In this document: positions 11,201-18,924 of the stretch, one piece after another
Numbering within the stretch: the stretch's first letter is position 1
Layout of the letters: every line of letters starts with the position of its first letter
Origin: Myxococcales bacterium
GTDB taxonomy: Bacteria > Myxococcota_A > Polyangia > Polyangiales > Polyangiaceae
Length of the DNA: 64,000 bases
Assembly: GCA_016703425.1 (NCBI GenBank)
Contig: JADJCA010000001.1
Coordinates: 1,302,001 to 1,366,000 of the forward strand
Direction of reading: 5' to 3'
Notes under the pieces: generated by a model
What the model was told of the DNA's origin: nothing
The model's input: the letters and a program-made list of their open reading frames with translations, nothing else
Database searches by the model: none
Translations under genes and position numbers: made by a program

Positions 11201-13586
11201 CCGCGGCGGCCCTTTGGTCATCGGGCCGGACGCCGAGGACACGCTCGTAGGCGCGAAAGGCGCGCTCCGGCGCGCCGATGCGCTCCGCGTAGACGGCGGC
11301 GGCGCGGAACGAAAGGTCGACCTTGGCTGTCGGGTCCGTGGCCTTGTCGGCCGCCGCCGAGAGGACCTCGGCGAGCCCCTCCCAGTCGTTGGCCGCGCCG
11401 TAGAGCTCGCTGAGAGCGTCGTATTCGCCTGCGTGCAGGTACGCGTCGCGCAAGACGCGAAGCGCCTTCGCGTTGCCGGGCGAGAGTTCGAGCACGCGGC
11501 GCCACGTGCGGAGCGCGCCTTCGGGGCTCGCGAGCCGATCCGAATAGACGGCGCCCAGCTTCTGCAGCGTTTGGAGCTTCTGCGCCAAATCGCCGCGATG
11601 CTCCACGCGAGCTTCGAGGACATCGGCCAACGCGCGGTAGTCCTTCTCGCGCTCGGCGAGCTTCTCCAGCGCGTCGGCGACGGCGCTGTCGGTGGGGTCG
11701 AGGGCAAGCACCTCGCGATACAACTTGAGCGCGTCGCCGGCGCGATCGAGCCGCTCCGCAGCGAGCTTCGCCATCTCCATGAGCGTCGCGCGCTTCGCGC
11801 TCTCGGTCTGGCGCTCCGCTTCGCCGGCCAGGAGATCGTAGAGCGGCCGATAGGCTCGACGCTTCGTATAGAGGTCCTTGAGCTTTAGGGTGGCCTCGGC
11901 GTCGCCGGGCGCCGCCGACAGCAGTTTCTCGAAGGCCTCCACGGCGTTCTGCACGTTGGAGAATTGGTCGAGCCAGCGGCGAGCCACGGAACGGAACAGC
12001 TCGGCCTTCTTCTCGGCGGAGGCTTCGACCTCCGCAAGCTTCGTCTGAACCGTGAGCAGATCGCGGAAGCGGCCAAGCGCTTCGTAGACGCGAGCGAGGT
12101 CGCGAAGCGCCTCGACGTCGGTGGGATCGAACGCCACGATCTGCGTGAGGATCGTCACCAGCACCGCGTCGTTCTTCAGGTGCTCGCGGTACACGGCGGC
12201 GAGCTCGTGAAGGACCGGCTGCCGTTGCTCCTTGGCGTCGGCGGGCGTGCGCTCCAGCTCACCGCGCAGGACGTCGGCGAGGAGCGCGTGTTGACCCGTC
12301 TGACGGTAGAGGCGTTTGAGCGAGTCGCGCGCCTGCTTGTTCATCGGATCCTGGCGCAGCACCGCCTTCCACTGGTCGATGGCCTTGGCGGAGCTTTGTC
12401 CCTCCTCCGCCATGCCGGCGACCTCCGCGGCCACGCTCGCCTTGTCCGCGCCATCGGGCATGACGCGAAGCGCGTCGGACAAAATCTGCGCGAGCTTGGC
12501 TGTCTCACCTCGGTTCTTACAGAGCTCGCGAAAGAACGCGACGAGCCCCGGGTGGCCCGGGTCGATGGCCCGCAGTCGATCAAAATACGGCTCCGCCGCC
12601 GCCGGCTGGCCCCGCATCTTCCAATGGACCATGCCCACCTGGAGGAGGAGGGGTCCTTCGGAGCCCGACGGAACGTTGCCGCTCGCGAGCTGCTCGTCGT
12701 AGAGCGCCGCGAGCCGGTCCCAGTCTTCGGTCTTCGTGAAATGGTCAACGAGCGAACTGGTGGCCTCCCGATGCCCCGGGTCGAGGTCGATGACCTGTTC
12801 GTACGCGGTGGCGGCCTTCGTCGCGTCCGCCAGCTTGTGTCGATAGAGGCGCCCAAGACGCAAGAGGGCCGCGACCTTGTCTTCCTTGCCCGACGCCTCG
12901 CGCGCGATACGCTCGAGGGTCTCGGCGAGGGCCTTGAAGTCACCTAGCGAGCGATAAACGATCTCGAGGAGCGACAGCGCGCGTCGGTTACGCGGGTCAA
13001 GCTCGAGCGTCTTCTGAAGCTCCGCGGTGACCTTGTTGAGCAGCGCTTCGAGCTTCTTGGGTTGAGCTTTGCCGGCGCTGCCGTCGAGGGCCGGCTTGCC
13101 GTAGCGGTAGGCGATCTCGGCGGCGCTCACGAGCAGCGACGCCTTCAGCGACGGCTCCTCGGCGCCCTTGGCCTCCTCGCGATAGCGAGAGACGATCTCC
13201 GTCCACTTGCTCCGCTTGACCTCGCTCCGCTCGAGCGCCTCTAGGGCCTCCGCGTGACCCGGTGAAAGCTCAAGCAACCGAGCCCAGGCGTGGGCGGCGC
13301 CGGACTCGTCGAGCACCTCAAGGTCGAGCACGCGCGCCAGATCTTCGAGTCGCTTCGCCTCGTGCGGTGTGCCGGCCGCGAGGGTGACCTCGTGGCGCAG
13401 GAGACGGGCAACGGCATCGTGCTCGCGACGTCGCTCGTGGGCGCGTCGCGCTTCGAGGACAAGCTCGCGCGCCTCCGCGGTGGGAGCGCCAGCGGCGAGC
13501 TCGCCATCGAGGCGCGTCCACGCGTCGTCGGACTCGGGGTCATCTTGGAGCAGCGCCAGCAGCGTGCGGAGGTTCGTCTCGCTCAT
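2250..13586 (-). CDS. giant tetratricopeptide-repeat protein (3,778 aa)
   Basis: One uninterrupted 3,778-residue frame. Nearly the whole length is built of degenerate TPR/HAT-like helical hairpins of 30-40 residues, recognisable by recurring blocks such as YREVLALDPTD, ALEALERLY, AYERVLGVRPDD and YRRALELRADE, which spaced this way imply something near one hundred hairpins. There is no signal peptide or membrane segment, so a cytoplasmic scaffold is the simplest reading. A short Pro/Ala linker (ASMPPPPPVAEPLG) lies near residue 3,550, followed by a more canonical TPR module (HHRLGQTLAKLGDRNMAIEQF) and a Lys/Arg-rich end. Similar very long TPR proteins occur in Myxococcota, without a known role. 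The acyltransferase gene overlaps its stop by 4 bases. The start ATG 13586 gives a plausible N-terminus (MSETNLRTLLALLQDD). Confidence 0.93.
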   Translation of the reverse strand: MSETNLRTLLALLQDDPESDDAWTRLDGELAAGAPTAEARELVLEARRAHERRREHDAVARLLRHEVTLAAGTPHEAKRLEDLARVLDLEVLDESGAAHAWARLLELSPGHAEALEALERSEVKRSKWTEIVSRYREEAKGAEEPSLKASLLVSAAEIAYRYGKPALDGSAGKAQPKKLEALLNKVTAELQKTLELDPRNRRALSLLEIVYRSLGDFKALAETLERIAREASGKEDKVAALLRLGRLYRHKLADATKAATAYEQVIDLDPGHREATSSLVDHFTKTEDWDRLAALYDEQLASGNVPSGSEGPLLLQVGMVHWKMRGQPAAAEPYFDRLRAIDPGHPGLVAFFRELCKNRGETAKLAQILSDALRVMPDGADKASVAAEVAGMAEEGQSSAKAIDQWKAVLRQDPMNKQARDSLKRLYRQTGQHALLADVLRGELERTPADAKEQRQPVLHELAAVYREHLKNDAVLVTILTQIVAFDPTDVEALRDLARVYEALGRFRDLLTVQTKLAEVEASAEKKAELFRSVARRWLDQFSNVQNAVEAFEKLLSAAPGDAEATLKLKDLYTKRRAYRPLYDLLAGEAERQTESAKRATLMEMAKLAAERLDRAGDALKLYREVLALDPTDSAVADALEKLAEREKDYRALADVLEARVEHRGDLAQKLQTLQKLGAVYSDRLASPEGALRTWRRVLELSPGNAKALRVLRDAYLHAGEYDALSELYGAANDWEGLAEVLSAAADKATDPTAKVDLSFRAAAVYAERIGAPERAFRAYERVLGVRPDDQRAAAALLPIYEKEEKWARLPALYEVRLAHANTDDEKLELLGKLMRVTGGELGDRAAAFDYARKAFAIERGQAGALDKLEAAARAASDYEGLVSVLRTEIEGAAGADRRTLTRKVAAILASELDRVDEAVALYKNLVVEDPSDAETVETLDRALRAAGKKDELRELFELRLSREGDERKLELLREWATLEEDVFESPAEAIKLHRRITDEAPDDARSLRALARLLRSSGDAEGAVVAVAKERDRAEGSERARLEVEIARLELSLKKPEAALGAAERALDLVPDDEDARKLVEELLQVGETRGHAAQLLERIYGERGAFDKQTEMLEVLVATARSKDDRLSLFRRLVAVREERMGDFGAAYDTVVRAVAEFPNELSFWDRLAVLANRTHRTKAFVETLASALPETGESGLAAKVELDLAERLATLLVEAVGDTNRAKPYLARILAKEPTNERAFLRLKQILTNEEQWGALEELYERASESAPGADEKASLLSEIALVAEEITGDKAKAIQYYRRILEVAPEHEQAFRALDSLYASMADWTALAALLDARVGRLAGEQALHLKERIGVIMYRHIGQPERALATLEEVLTADPLAKEACDVVEQCLSVAGLRPRAAVVLEQVYVARDDARGLVRALEVRLETAPDAERRELMQRVAELRDERLNEGAFEAYARLLPVSPDDAHARERLADLARRAGAYEELARVLAETAKAAAAPQPRAEILSELAQVYETHLSRPESAEAVYREVLEIDPDDAALALPAARSLERLYVESSNNAELVKILRAEVKLEADGEVRRKLFGRIGVLAENLLDDPKGAIDAWRARLDEDPVDEEALRSLDRLYDRVGEWRALVDVLRARERRAGSDAERRELMERIATTLHEKLADVAEAVLAFRALVDELGPEKRWLEALASLYEKEGKSSELAETLEAELARAEATDERLVVLVRLGAVRKAQLGDTAGALEAYRQALTLDPRHAPSREALEALLADDGARRDAAAILKPLYEGDGDGQKVLRVLDIEVEYEDTPEGKLRVYSQAESVAENSLNDPGRAFGTMCRALEVAATEPELPLWLQIGDRLAELTGRNAEYVEALEKIVATVVDEERALELALKIATMARAKLADAGRARTYYRRALELRADESEALSALETIYEESGEHPALLDVLRRRAATATSDADKKRLLFKEARLLEGTLSDVPAAIDVYQAIVDLTPEADAFAALERLLTQTERWDDLVAIYERQIGLGPAAERRATLHFGLGQVLQTKLSDAERAFDQYEQALRLDGQHAATVSALEALMATPEHAFRAASILEDVYMARLDWRKVMATIEARLAVSDEASERVELLRRLAKLHEEQEENYAAALDTTAKLLAENIGDEETWEELERLSRVASAEARLGEIYAGELAKHESDDAATARLSMRTGEIFEGQKDPERALAFYRRAYRFDPADGAKAFGAIDRVLIALGSSEDRVALYRSALEHQSEPEARLATLHTIATIQEDSLKDDAAAIDSHRAALEVEDTDTASLDALSRLYRRARRFTDLAELFRRRAEMSAAPDEEAAFRLELAQVLEEHLSDVSSAIGEYQNTYDVAPTSSHGESAVRALERLLQNAEHKARVVGILSPIYEKSDDWRRLVTIADEKLRIAETDGERVSVLRDAARLWEAQGKDTGKAFEAVRDAFVLDPEDGESRSELDRLAEATKRWDDLAAAYERGIERTEALSKKELLSSLAKVHDKRRDDPRRALDAWARLFSLDESDMAPLEEMDALATLLSDWSVLVRVLAKRAELVGDDEERASLWRRVGEARRDMLDDATGAITAYERALELEPQSAYTLDNLIPLYEGKNEAAKLVDLYQRRVELCGEDDEGLRFQLHLDAAQRYEEGLGDRREAIAQLVLANDVRSDDDVVRRLGVLYEQEKLWSELLENLRLQAGRSSDGAVKATLRKRAAGLMAKELEDPAGAVQAYREVLDAGVDDEAVAALFALGRAVEELRADVVDVLEPVLRASSRHGELMDALEMRLHAQTEPMERARTLREVARLASTDVNDMERAEKALLRALSEDATSDDVHRELEAVAERRGMEAWKRYADALAERAAATLEAPVAADLYARLGAVAETRTEELERAARAYASAADQGGDGEATLVALDRLYGRIGDAKALAGVLERRVSAEVDASKQAELLFRLGSLQKEKFGDAPLALATFRTALDRSQEHEGSRAALEGLLPDHELFADAAEALEAVYRATGRMTELASLYEKKVERSEGGDRIRARLDLARIVEDEVKDPARAQRTLEAALREDVADADVLAELERLATATSSWTEAAAALADGLAKISPSSSSRGELWTKLATWRRDRLSDRPGAEQALVEALAVDPENGELLQRLEELRRAPGRERELVDTLRARAKVEHDLTERRRLLRDAKEIAETVLRDAAIVEATLRAVLADDENDTWALLELARVREEAGDAKEVVELLSRLAHAEADAEQVAMVRHRLAKLLVDKLEDLPRAIKVYETLVDDRPADDEAAEALRKHLGAMGRQRDLAELLRKLVDRATAKDKRVALRLDLAKLEEQLGDRDQAADTYRAVLDDEPDHAECVFALSQLLEKDGRDEELAELMNAQIARAKERGDVAGELALEVRLGEMFESRLKDPERALDAFEAVLSREPKHEGALQAVARIAEAQGDVGRAAGALKTLVEASSGESGIALALRLADALAKQGDLAGEEAALRKAISLDPEAAKPRERLRSLLEKDARHADVAALFVEEADVVTARHPDVVVAAPIAMPADTRGSIRPGAASMPPPPPVAEPLGRVIKLLRSAADVHLTARKAPGDALPLLERAATLVPHDRELLLLLCDTYSSEGRDRDAAVVLERIIASFGSRRTKELSVYHHRLGQTLAKLGDRNMAIEQFDMAFRIDPGSVVVLRDLGTLALESDDLERAQKSFRALLLQRLDDAAGISKGEVFYYLGEISARQGDKTKALQMFERAVESEPKLDRARARLTELKAT

Positions 13587-13831
13587 CGATCGTCGCTCGG
13601 TCCGTTCGTCGTTCGGGTCGTTGCGGTTCGCGATCCCGGTGCGGGACGCGGACCTGGTCGGAGCCAGCCTCCTAGGAGGCCGATCGCCATCAAAACCCCG
13701 CGAGAACAGCCAGAAAAATCCGCCGCGGGGGAGGCCATGCTACGAGTCTGCCCCGAGGACTGCAAGGGTCGGAACGAGGGCTCCGAGCCACGTCATTTCA
13801 GGGAAAAGTGCGGGTATGCTGACGCGCCCCC

Positions 13832-14941
13832 TTGAGATCCCCCGCCGCCACCGCCCCACCTTCCTCACCGGCGTCCGCCGCTGCGCCGCCGGTGGCGAGC
13901 GTCGCTCCCTCGGGCCCTCCCGGTCGCGTCAAGGTGAGCGGGGCAGGCCTTGGCGTCGTCGTTAACGCCAACGCGAAACGTGGCGGCCGTCGCATCGCCG
14001 TTGAGCTCGGGCGCGCCCTACCCGGTGCGCGCGTCCGCCTCACCCGCTCCGCCGACGAACTGGATGCCTACTTGCGCTCGCTCTTGCGCGATGGCGAGCC
14101 GCGACCGCGGTGCATCCTCGCGGCCGGCGGCGACGGCACGGCCATCGCGCTCGTCAACGCCCTCCGTCGCGTCCTCCCAGAAGACGAGCCCTACCCCGCC
14201 ATTGGGCTCCTACCGCTCGGTACGGGCAACGCCTGGGCGCACGCGGCGGGCGCCCTCAAGCTCGGCCTGGCGGTGCGGCAGTTGAGGGATCACGCGAGCG
14301 CCGTCCCGACACGGCGCTTCGGCCTCATCGAGTGCGAAGGCATCTTGACGACGTTCGCTGGCTGCGGCTGGGACGCGGAGGTGCTCAACGACTACCGCGC
14401 GCAGGTTGAGGCGGCGAAAGGTCCGTCGCGGCGGCTCGCGAAGACGGTCTACGGCTACCTCAGCGCCATGGTGCTGCGCACGGTTCCGAAGACCCTCGTG
14501 AACGGGCGGCCCACGGTCCTCGTCGAGAACCTCGGCCCCACGGTCCATCGCGTGGACGCCGGTGGCCGCGTCGTCTTGATGGATGGCGTGGGCCGCGGCT
14601 CGGTCCTCTACGAGGGCCCCTCCGGCGTCGCCGGCTGCGCGACGTGCCCCGAGTTCGGCTACCAGTTTCGGGCCTACCCGTTCGCGGAGCGCATGCCCGG
14701 CGCCTTCAACATCCGCATCTTCGAGACGCCGCCCCTCGAGGCGGTGCGTTCGATTCCGCGCCTCTGGCGCGGGGACCGCGTCCGGGGCATGCACGATTGG
14801 TTTGCAACCGAGGTGCGCATGACCTTTTCGAGACCTGTGCCGCTGCAAATCGCCGGTGACGCCGTGGGCTTCCGCCAGAGCGTCGACTACCGCATGCACC
14901 CGCGCCACGTCGACGTCCTCGACTGGCGCGCGATGGGGTAG
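13832..14941 (+). CDS. diacylglycerol/sphingosine-kinase-like lipid kinase
   Basis: A protein of the DAGK catalytic family (YegS/BmrU/LCB5-like). It shows the nucleotide-binding signature GGDGTAIALVNAL near residues 95-107, the following LPLGTGNAWA, and an N-terminal strand VVVNANAKRGG equivalent to the usual NPxSG block. Such enzymes phosphorylate diacylglycerol or related lipids with ATP. The C-terminal half forms the expected second beta domain (PLQIAGDAVGF, cf. the usual xxDGE region). The start is uncertain: the longest frame opens at TTG 13832 with an Ala/Pro-rich leader, and GTG 13892 is an alternative; neither has a clear ribosome site. The substrate is not inferable from sequence alone. 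It converges tightly on the hydrolase gene at 14949. Confidence 0.85.
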   Translation: MRSPAATAPPSSPASAAAPPVASVAPSGPPGRVKVSGAGLGVVVNANAKRGGRRIAVELGRALPGARVRLTRSADELDAYLRSLLRDGEPRPRCILAAGGDGTAIALVNALRRVLPEDEPYPAIGLLPLGTGNAWAHAAGALKLGLAVRQLRDHASAVPTRRFGLIECEGILTTFAGCGWDAEVLNDYRAQVEAAKGPSRRLAKTVYGYLSAMVLRTVPKTLVNGRPTVLVENLGPTVHRVDAGGRVVLMDGVGRGSVLYEGPSGVAGCATCPEFGYQFRAYPFAERMPGAFNIRIFETPPLEAVRSIPRLWRGDRVRGMHDWFATEVRMTFSRPVPLQIAGDAVGFRQSVDYRMHPRHVDVLDWRAMG

Positions 14942-14948
14942 CGATCGC

Positions 14949-15746
14949 TCAGTTCGTTCTGCTGGCGCGGGGTCGACTTCGGAGCCACGCGATGCCGTGG
15001 TCCATGAAGGTCCAGTCGACCATGTGTCCGGCGTTGCGCTCTTCGATGCGGTGCGGCCACGCTAGCGCCGCGAGCGTCGCTCCAAGGGCGCGCGAGTGGT
15101 CGGCTGTTTGCCCGTCGGCGGCGGAGACGCCGACAAACACCGGCACGCGCCGCGACTTGTCAGACGGGGGCCGCACCCACGAAGAGCCGCCCGCGAGGAG
15201 GACGTACCCGTCGACGTCGAGGGCGCCGCGAACGGCGAGCGAGCTTCCGTAGTAGGCGCCGCGGGAGAAGCCCACGATGAAGGTCTCATCGAAGTGAACG
15301 CCGAGCGTTCGTTCCAGCTTCTTCTTGGACTGCACGAGCCCTCTCAAGACGTCACCCTCGTGGCGCTCCTGCGCCGCGCGGCCGGTGGGCCAGACGTAAC
15401 CACCGTCGACGAGCGGAGACGTCGGCAAGAGGACCGTGAAGTGCTGCCGCTTCGCGTGGATGGCCATGGCGCGCTGTTGCAACCACTGGAAGCCCGGCGT
15501 CGTGGCGAGCGAGCCATGCAAGTAGACAACGAGCGTCCGTCGGCCGTCGGTCTTCGTGGCGCCATCGAAGTAACACGTGTGGTCGCCGAGCTCGGTCACC
15601 TCCGGCGCACACCAAGGCTTGTCCTTGGACGCCGCGCCGAGCGACGCGGTGGCGGCCGCTGGCTTCGCCTCCGCCGGCGTCTCACGGACCATGACCGCAC
15701 CTGCGGCGACAAGGACACTCGGAAGAACGACGACCGGCCACCTCAT
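14949..15746 (-). CDS. exported alpha/beta-hydrolase, esterase/PHB-depolymerase-like
   Basis: A 265-residue protein with an N-terminal hydrophobic export segment (MRWPVVVLPSVLVAAGAVMV). The mature part reads as an alpha/beta hydrolase: strand LVVYLHGS for the oxyanion region, a nucleophile elbow GFSRGAYYG (GxSxG), and a C-terminal RNAGHMVDW that would supply the catalytic His. A Cys pair (WCAPE, HTCYF) near the N-terminus suggests a periplasmic disulfide. The likely class is the feruloyl-esterase/PHB-depolymerase-like group, with substrate unknown. ATG 15746 is preferred over the upstream in-frame ATG at 15776 because it begins directly at the signal peptide. Confidence 0.8.
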   Translation of the reverse strand: MRWPVVVLPSVLVAAGAVMVRETPAEAKPAAATASLGAASKDKPWCAPEVTELGDHTCYFDGATKTDGRRTLVVYLHGSLATTPGFQWLQQRAMAIHAKRQHFTVLLPTSPLVDGGYVWPTGRAAQERHEGDVLRGLVQSKKKLERTLGVHFDETFIVGFSRGAYYGSSLAVRGALDVDGYVLLAGGSSWVRPPSDKSRRVPVFVGVSAADGQTADHSRALGATLAALAWPHRIEERNAGHMVDWTFMDHGIAWLRSRPRASRTN

Positions 15747-15791
15747 GAGGCGCCGGTCGTAGCACGTCGTTGGCAACGGCCCAAGGTGGCC

Positions 15792-16667
15792 TCAGTGCGT
15801 GATGAGCACGCCGCCGCAGTTGTCTTCGATCCAAGCTGAGTTCTTGCAGACCTTGGACGTCGTTGGCGGCATGCAGTTCACGGTGGCGCCGGCCGCGGGG
15901 CAAACGAGCAAGTCTTCGACGTCGATGTAGTGACGCATAGCGATCTCGACGCCCGGCGCATCGCGACGCGTTCCGGTGACGCGAGCCTTGCGACCAGCGA
16001 CGTAGCCGTCACTCTCGTTGCCTTCGAAGACGAGCTCGAAGGTGCCCGTAGATGTCTGAAGCAACCGGCCGGTGGTCTCACCGCCGATGGCAAACATGCG
16101 CGGGCGCAAGGTGCCTTCGAAGACCTCGGCCGCCGGCGGCTGCGTGGCGGGCGTGCTGAATCCCTCGAGCAGCTCGACGAGCGCGCGGAGGCTGGCCTCC
16201 TTGACGGGCGTTGCCCCACCGCCGCACGCCGAACGTGCGTCCACGTAGTGCGTCTCCGACTGTGCCCTCTTCACCGTGAGCGAGTTCGTCGGAACGTCGG
16301 TCGGGCAAGCGCCCGGTCGCGCGGTCACGCGCACCGCCGAGACGGCCTTCTTCACGTCGGCAGCGTCCTCCGCCGAAAGCGTGCGCTGCACGGGAACCGG
16401 CACCGAGCCGACGCATGCATCGCCCGTGAGCTCGCGACTCGCGAAGTCGAACGCCCAAAGGCCCGAGGGATGGCAGCGTCCACGCATCGGCGGCGGCATG
16501 AAGCCCTGACCGCGAGTCACGACGATGCTCTTGATACCTGCCGTGCGGAGCTCATCGGCCGTCTCGTCGGCCTGACCCGCGCCGGGCAGCGACCCGTCAT
16601 CGACGCCGCCGCAGGCCACCAGCGAAAGTGCGGAAAAGACCAGGCTTGCGAGCGCGACGTTCTTCAT
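15792..16667 (-). CDS. hypothetical lipoprotein
   Basis: A 291-residue protein starting MKNVALASLVFSALSLVACGG, a lipoprotein signal with the acylated Cys at position 19. The mature protein has several Cys residues (DACVG, GACPT, SACGG, LLVCP, NCMPP, KVCKN, DNCGG), consistent with an oxidised extracytoplasmic fold, and ends in a small Cys-rich segment. No family is recognised. An ATG 12 codons upstream (16703) is possible but would bury the signal peptide, so 16667 is chosen. It diverges from the DUF255 gene at 16800. Confidence 0.75.
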   Translation of the reverse strand: MKNVALASLVFSALSLVACGGVDDGSLPGAGQADETADELRTAGIKSIVVTRGQGFMPPPMRGRCHPSGLWAFDFASRELTGDACVGSVPVPVQRTLSAEDAADVKKAVSAVRVTARPGACPTDVPTNSLTVKRAQSETHYVDARSACGGGATPVKEASLRALVELLEGFSTPATQPPAAEVFEGTLRPRMFAIGGETTGRLLQTSTGTFELVFEGNESDGYVAGRKARVTGTRRDAPGVEIAMRHYIDVEDLLVCPAAGATVNCMPPTTSKVCKNSAWIEDNCGGVLITH

Positions 16668-16799
16668 GGCACTTGGGTTAGCACCCATTTCCACACACAC
16701 CACTACCTTTGGTGGTCACTCCGATTTGCACCTTCCTGCGCGTTCCCGGCGCGATCGGGCCGTCGATCCAGACCGCGCGGCAACGCGTAGCTTGAGGAG

Positions 16800-18581
16800 A
16801 TGCGCCTTCGCTCTCTCCTTCTCTTGTCGCTGCTTGCCGGCTGTGGCGGGCCCCCTCAGAGCGCGGCCCGCCCCGTGCCGAGCACCCCGCCGGGGGCTGC
16901 GTCTCCGCCCGCGGCCCCCGTCGCCTGGAACGATTTTACGCCGGCGCTCTTCGCGCGGGCGAAGGCGGAGGGGCGTTTTGTGGTGCTCGATGGGGCCGCC
17001 GAGTGGTGCCACTTTTGCCACGTGATGGACGAGAAGACCTACGGCGACGCGCGTGCGCGCGGTGCTTCAGAAGCACTTCCTCGCGTCAAAGGTCGACGTC
17101 GACACGCGTCCCGACATCGAGGAGCGCTACACCGATTGGGGTTGGCCCGCGACGGTCATCTTTTCGCCCGACGGACACGAGCTCGGGAAGTACCGGGGGT
17201 TCATTCCGCCGGAAGAATTCCTCGAGATCTTGGCCAGAGTCGTGAGCGGCGGCGCGCGCGCCGAAGCGCGCGAGGACGCGGTCGTCTCCATTCCCAAAGC
17301 GCCGCTCTCCGACGATGCCCTCGCGCTTGCTCGAAGCTTCACCGAGACGGAGCTCGAAGAGTTCTGGGACAACAAGGAAGGTGGTTGGGGGCGGGAACCC
17401 AAGGTTCCGCTCGGATGGAACACGCTCTTCGCGCTCTCCGCCGCGCGGCGCGGCGATGCGCGCGCGAAGGAGCACGCGCTCACGATCCTCGACAAGCAGA
17501 CGAAGCTCATCGACCCGGTCTGGGGCGGCATCTACCAATATTCCGTGGCGCCCGACTGGGATCACCCACACTTCGAAAAGCTCATGTTCTGGAACGCGGG
17601 GCCCTCGCTGCCTACGCCGAAGCCTTTGCGCTCACGAACGATCCGAAGCAGCGCGCGCGCGCCGCCGACATTCGCCGATACTTCGAAGGATTCCTCTTGA
17701 GTGAAGGCGGCGCCTTCTACGGCACGCAGGACGCGGACCTCAACTCGCACGCCTCGAGCGTTCCCTTCGCCCCCACGTCACCGCGCGGAAAGGGCGAGTT
17801 CATGAAGGGCGAGGACTACTACAAGCTGCCCGACGCAGCGCGCCGCGTGCTTGGGGTTCCCCGCATCGACCCCAACATCTACGCCGACGACAACGGCCTC
17901 GCCATTTATGCGCTGGCAACGCTCGCGCGCGCGACGAACGACAGCAGCGCGTCAGCGCTCGCCAAGCGTGCCGCCGACCACATCCTCCGCGAGCACATCA
18001 CGGCCGAAGGCGGCGTCTTGCACCTCGCGAAGGCGAAGGGCGGCGGCGACCAAAGCGACGCTGCGGTGCGCGTTCACCTGTCTGACGCAGCAGCGCTGGG
18101 CTTCGGCCTCGCACATCTGGCCGACGTGCTCACGGACGGCGCGCTCCAGCGGGAGGCCGGACGCATCGCCACATTCTTGGAGAAGAACCTGTACGACGAG
18201 GTCGGAGGAGGCTTCTTCGCGCAACCCGTCGACCCGAACGCCGTGGGCATCTTTCGCTCGCGCCGCAAGCCCTTCGACGACAACGTGCTTGCCGCGCGCT
18301 TCTTGCTCAGGCTCGACATGCTCGAGGGGGCGGCGAAGCGCCGCGGCACCATCGAGCACACGGTGCGAAGCCTCTCCAGCGCGGCGGCCATCAAGGACCG
18401 GGGAAAATTTCTCGGCGACTACCTGTTGCTCCTCGATGAGCTGACCTCGCACCGAAGGCTCCCCGCGAGCGTCCCAAGTCCGGCGGCGACGGAGCCGTCA
18501 GGCCATCCCCCTGCCCCGAAGGCCCCGCCGAAGGCGGCTCCTAAGAGACCGGCTCCGGCTCGAGACCCGGCTCGTCTCTGA
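16800..18581 (+). CDS. thioredoxin-fold DUF255 (YyaL/SPATA20-like) lipoprotein, two frameshifts as assembled
   Basis: The N-terminus is a lipoprotein signal (LLAGC, Cys15) followed by a DUF255 thioredoxin fold with EWCHFCHVM at residues 68-76; the family consensus has W rather than F between the Cys. After YGDAR the reading frame changes near 17050 and the family sequence continues as VRAVLQKHFLASKVDVDTRP through FWDNKEGGWG and HPHFEKLMFWNAG; near 17600 it changes back, continuing ALAAYAEAFALTNDPK to the end (an alpha/alpha-barrel region with DDNGLAIYAL and KPFDDNVLAA). The first shift fits loss of one CG from a CG run, the second loss of one G from a G run (17598-17601). Restoring both gives about 594 residues. 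The function in the family is unsettled. Sequence error or decay cannot be told apart here. The 3' end overlaps DUF952 by 41 bases. Confidence 0.85.
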   Translation: MRLRSLLLLSLLAGCGGPPQSAARPVPSTPPGAASPPAAPVAWNDFTPALFARAKAEGRFVVLDGAAEWCHFCHVMDEKTYGDARARGASEALPRVKGRRRHASRHRGALHRLGLARDGHLFARRTRAREVPGVHSAGRIPRDLGQSRERRRARRSARGRGRLHSQSAALRRCPRACSKLHRDGARRVLGQQGRWLGAGTQGSARMEHALRALRRAARRCAREGARAHDPRQADEAHRPGLGRHLPIFRGARLGSPTLRKAHVLERGALAAYAEAFALTNDPKQRARAADIRRYFEGFLLSEGGAFYGTQDADLNSHASSVPFAPTSPRGKGEFMKGEDYYKLPDAARRVLGVPRIDPNIYADDNGLAIYALATLARATNDSSASALAKRAADHILREHITAEGGVLHLAKAKGGGDQSDAAVRVHLSDAAALGFGLAHLADVLTDGALQREAGRIATFLEKNLYDEVGGGFFAQPVDPNAVGIFRSRRKPFDDNVLAARFLLRLDMLEGAAKRRGTIEHTVRSLSSAAAIKDRGKFLGDYLLLLDELTSHRRLPASVPSPAATEPSGHPPAPKAPPKAAPKRPAPARDPARL

Positions 18582-18903
18582 TCGCATCGGGAGCCTCCGC
18601 CAGGGCGCCGAGGATGAGCACCTCTACGATGGCCTCGAGCGGTATGGGACCGTGCACGTGCGGCATGGGCCCGCGCGGTGTTGGCGCCTCCTCGACCCGC
18701 GCGGAGAGACGACGCGGATCGATGCGGAGGACGAGCGGACGCTCGCCGGCGAAGTAGAGCGCCGCGCTTGCCGCGACGGCTTCCTTGTACGAGCAATGGA
18801 CGAAGCCCTCGCTCTCGAGCGAGGCGGGGCGATACTCGCGCCCTACCCCGCTCGAAAACCTTGGCTGCTCTTCACGACGCACGAGGTGATACAGCCAACG
18901 CAT
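18541..18903 (-). CDS. DUF952 family protein
   Basis: A 120-residue protein with the DUF952 pattern: IYHL-like start (WLYHLVRREE), GFVHCSYKEAV at residues 33-43, LVLRIDPRRL and the PHVHGPIPLEAIVEV block (usual PHLYGPLP). The fold resembles ADP-ribosyltransferase-type small domains, but the function of DUF952 proteins is unknown. The C-terminal 20 residues (Glu/Pro-rich) are not part of the domain. It lies 21 bases downstream of the riboswitch-controlled lipoprotein gene on the same strand and may be co-transcribed with it. Its 3' end overlaps the convergent DUF255 gene. Confidence 0.84.
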   Translation of the reverse strand: MRWLYHLVRREEQPRFSSGVGREYRPASLESEGFVHCSYKEAVAASAALYFAGERPLVLRIDPRRLSARVEEAPTPRGPMPHVHGPIPLEAIVEVLILGALAEAPDAIRDEPGLEPEPVS

Positions 18904-18924
18904 GAGGGATTCCTTCCGGGTTCG

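Noticed and set aside
13587..13831. Possible tRNA or small RNA in the gap before the lipid kinase gene
   Set aside because: No clover-leaf arms or TTCGA-type T-loop could be found by eye; only GC-rich sequence with scattered short repeats.
16690..16720. Short inverted repeat (CCAC ... GTGG) between divergent genes
   Set aside because: Arms are only 4-5 bases and the flanks are low-complexity AC-rich; not enough to call an operator.
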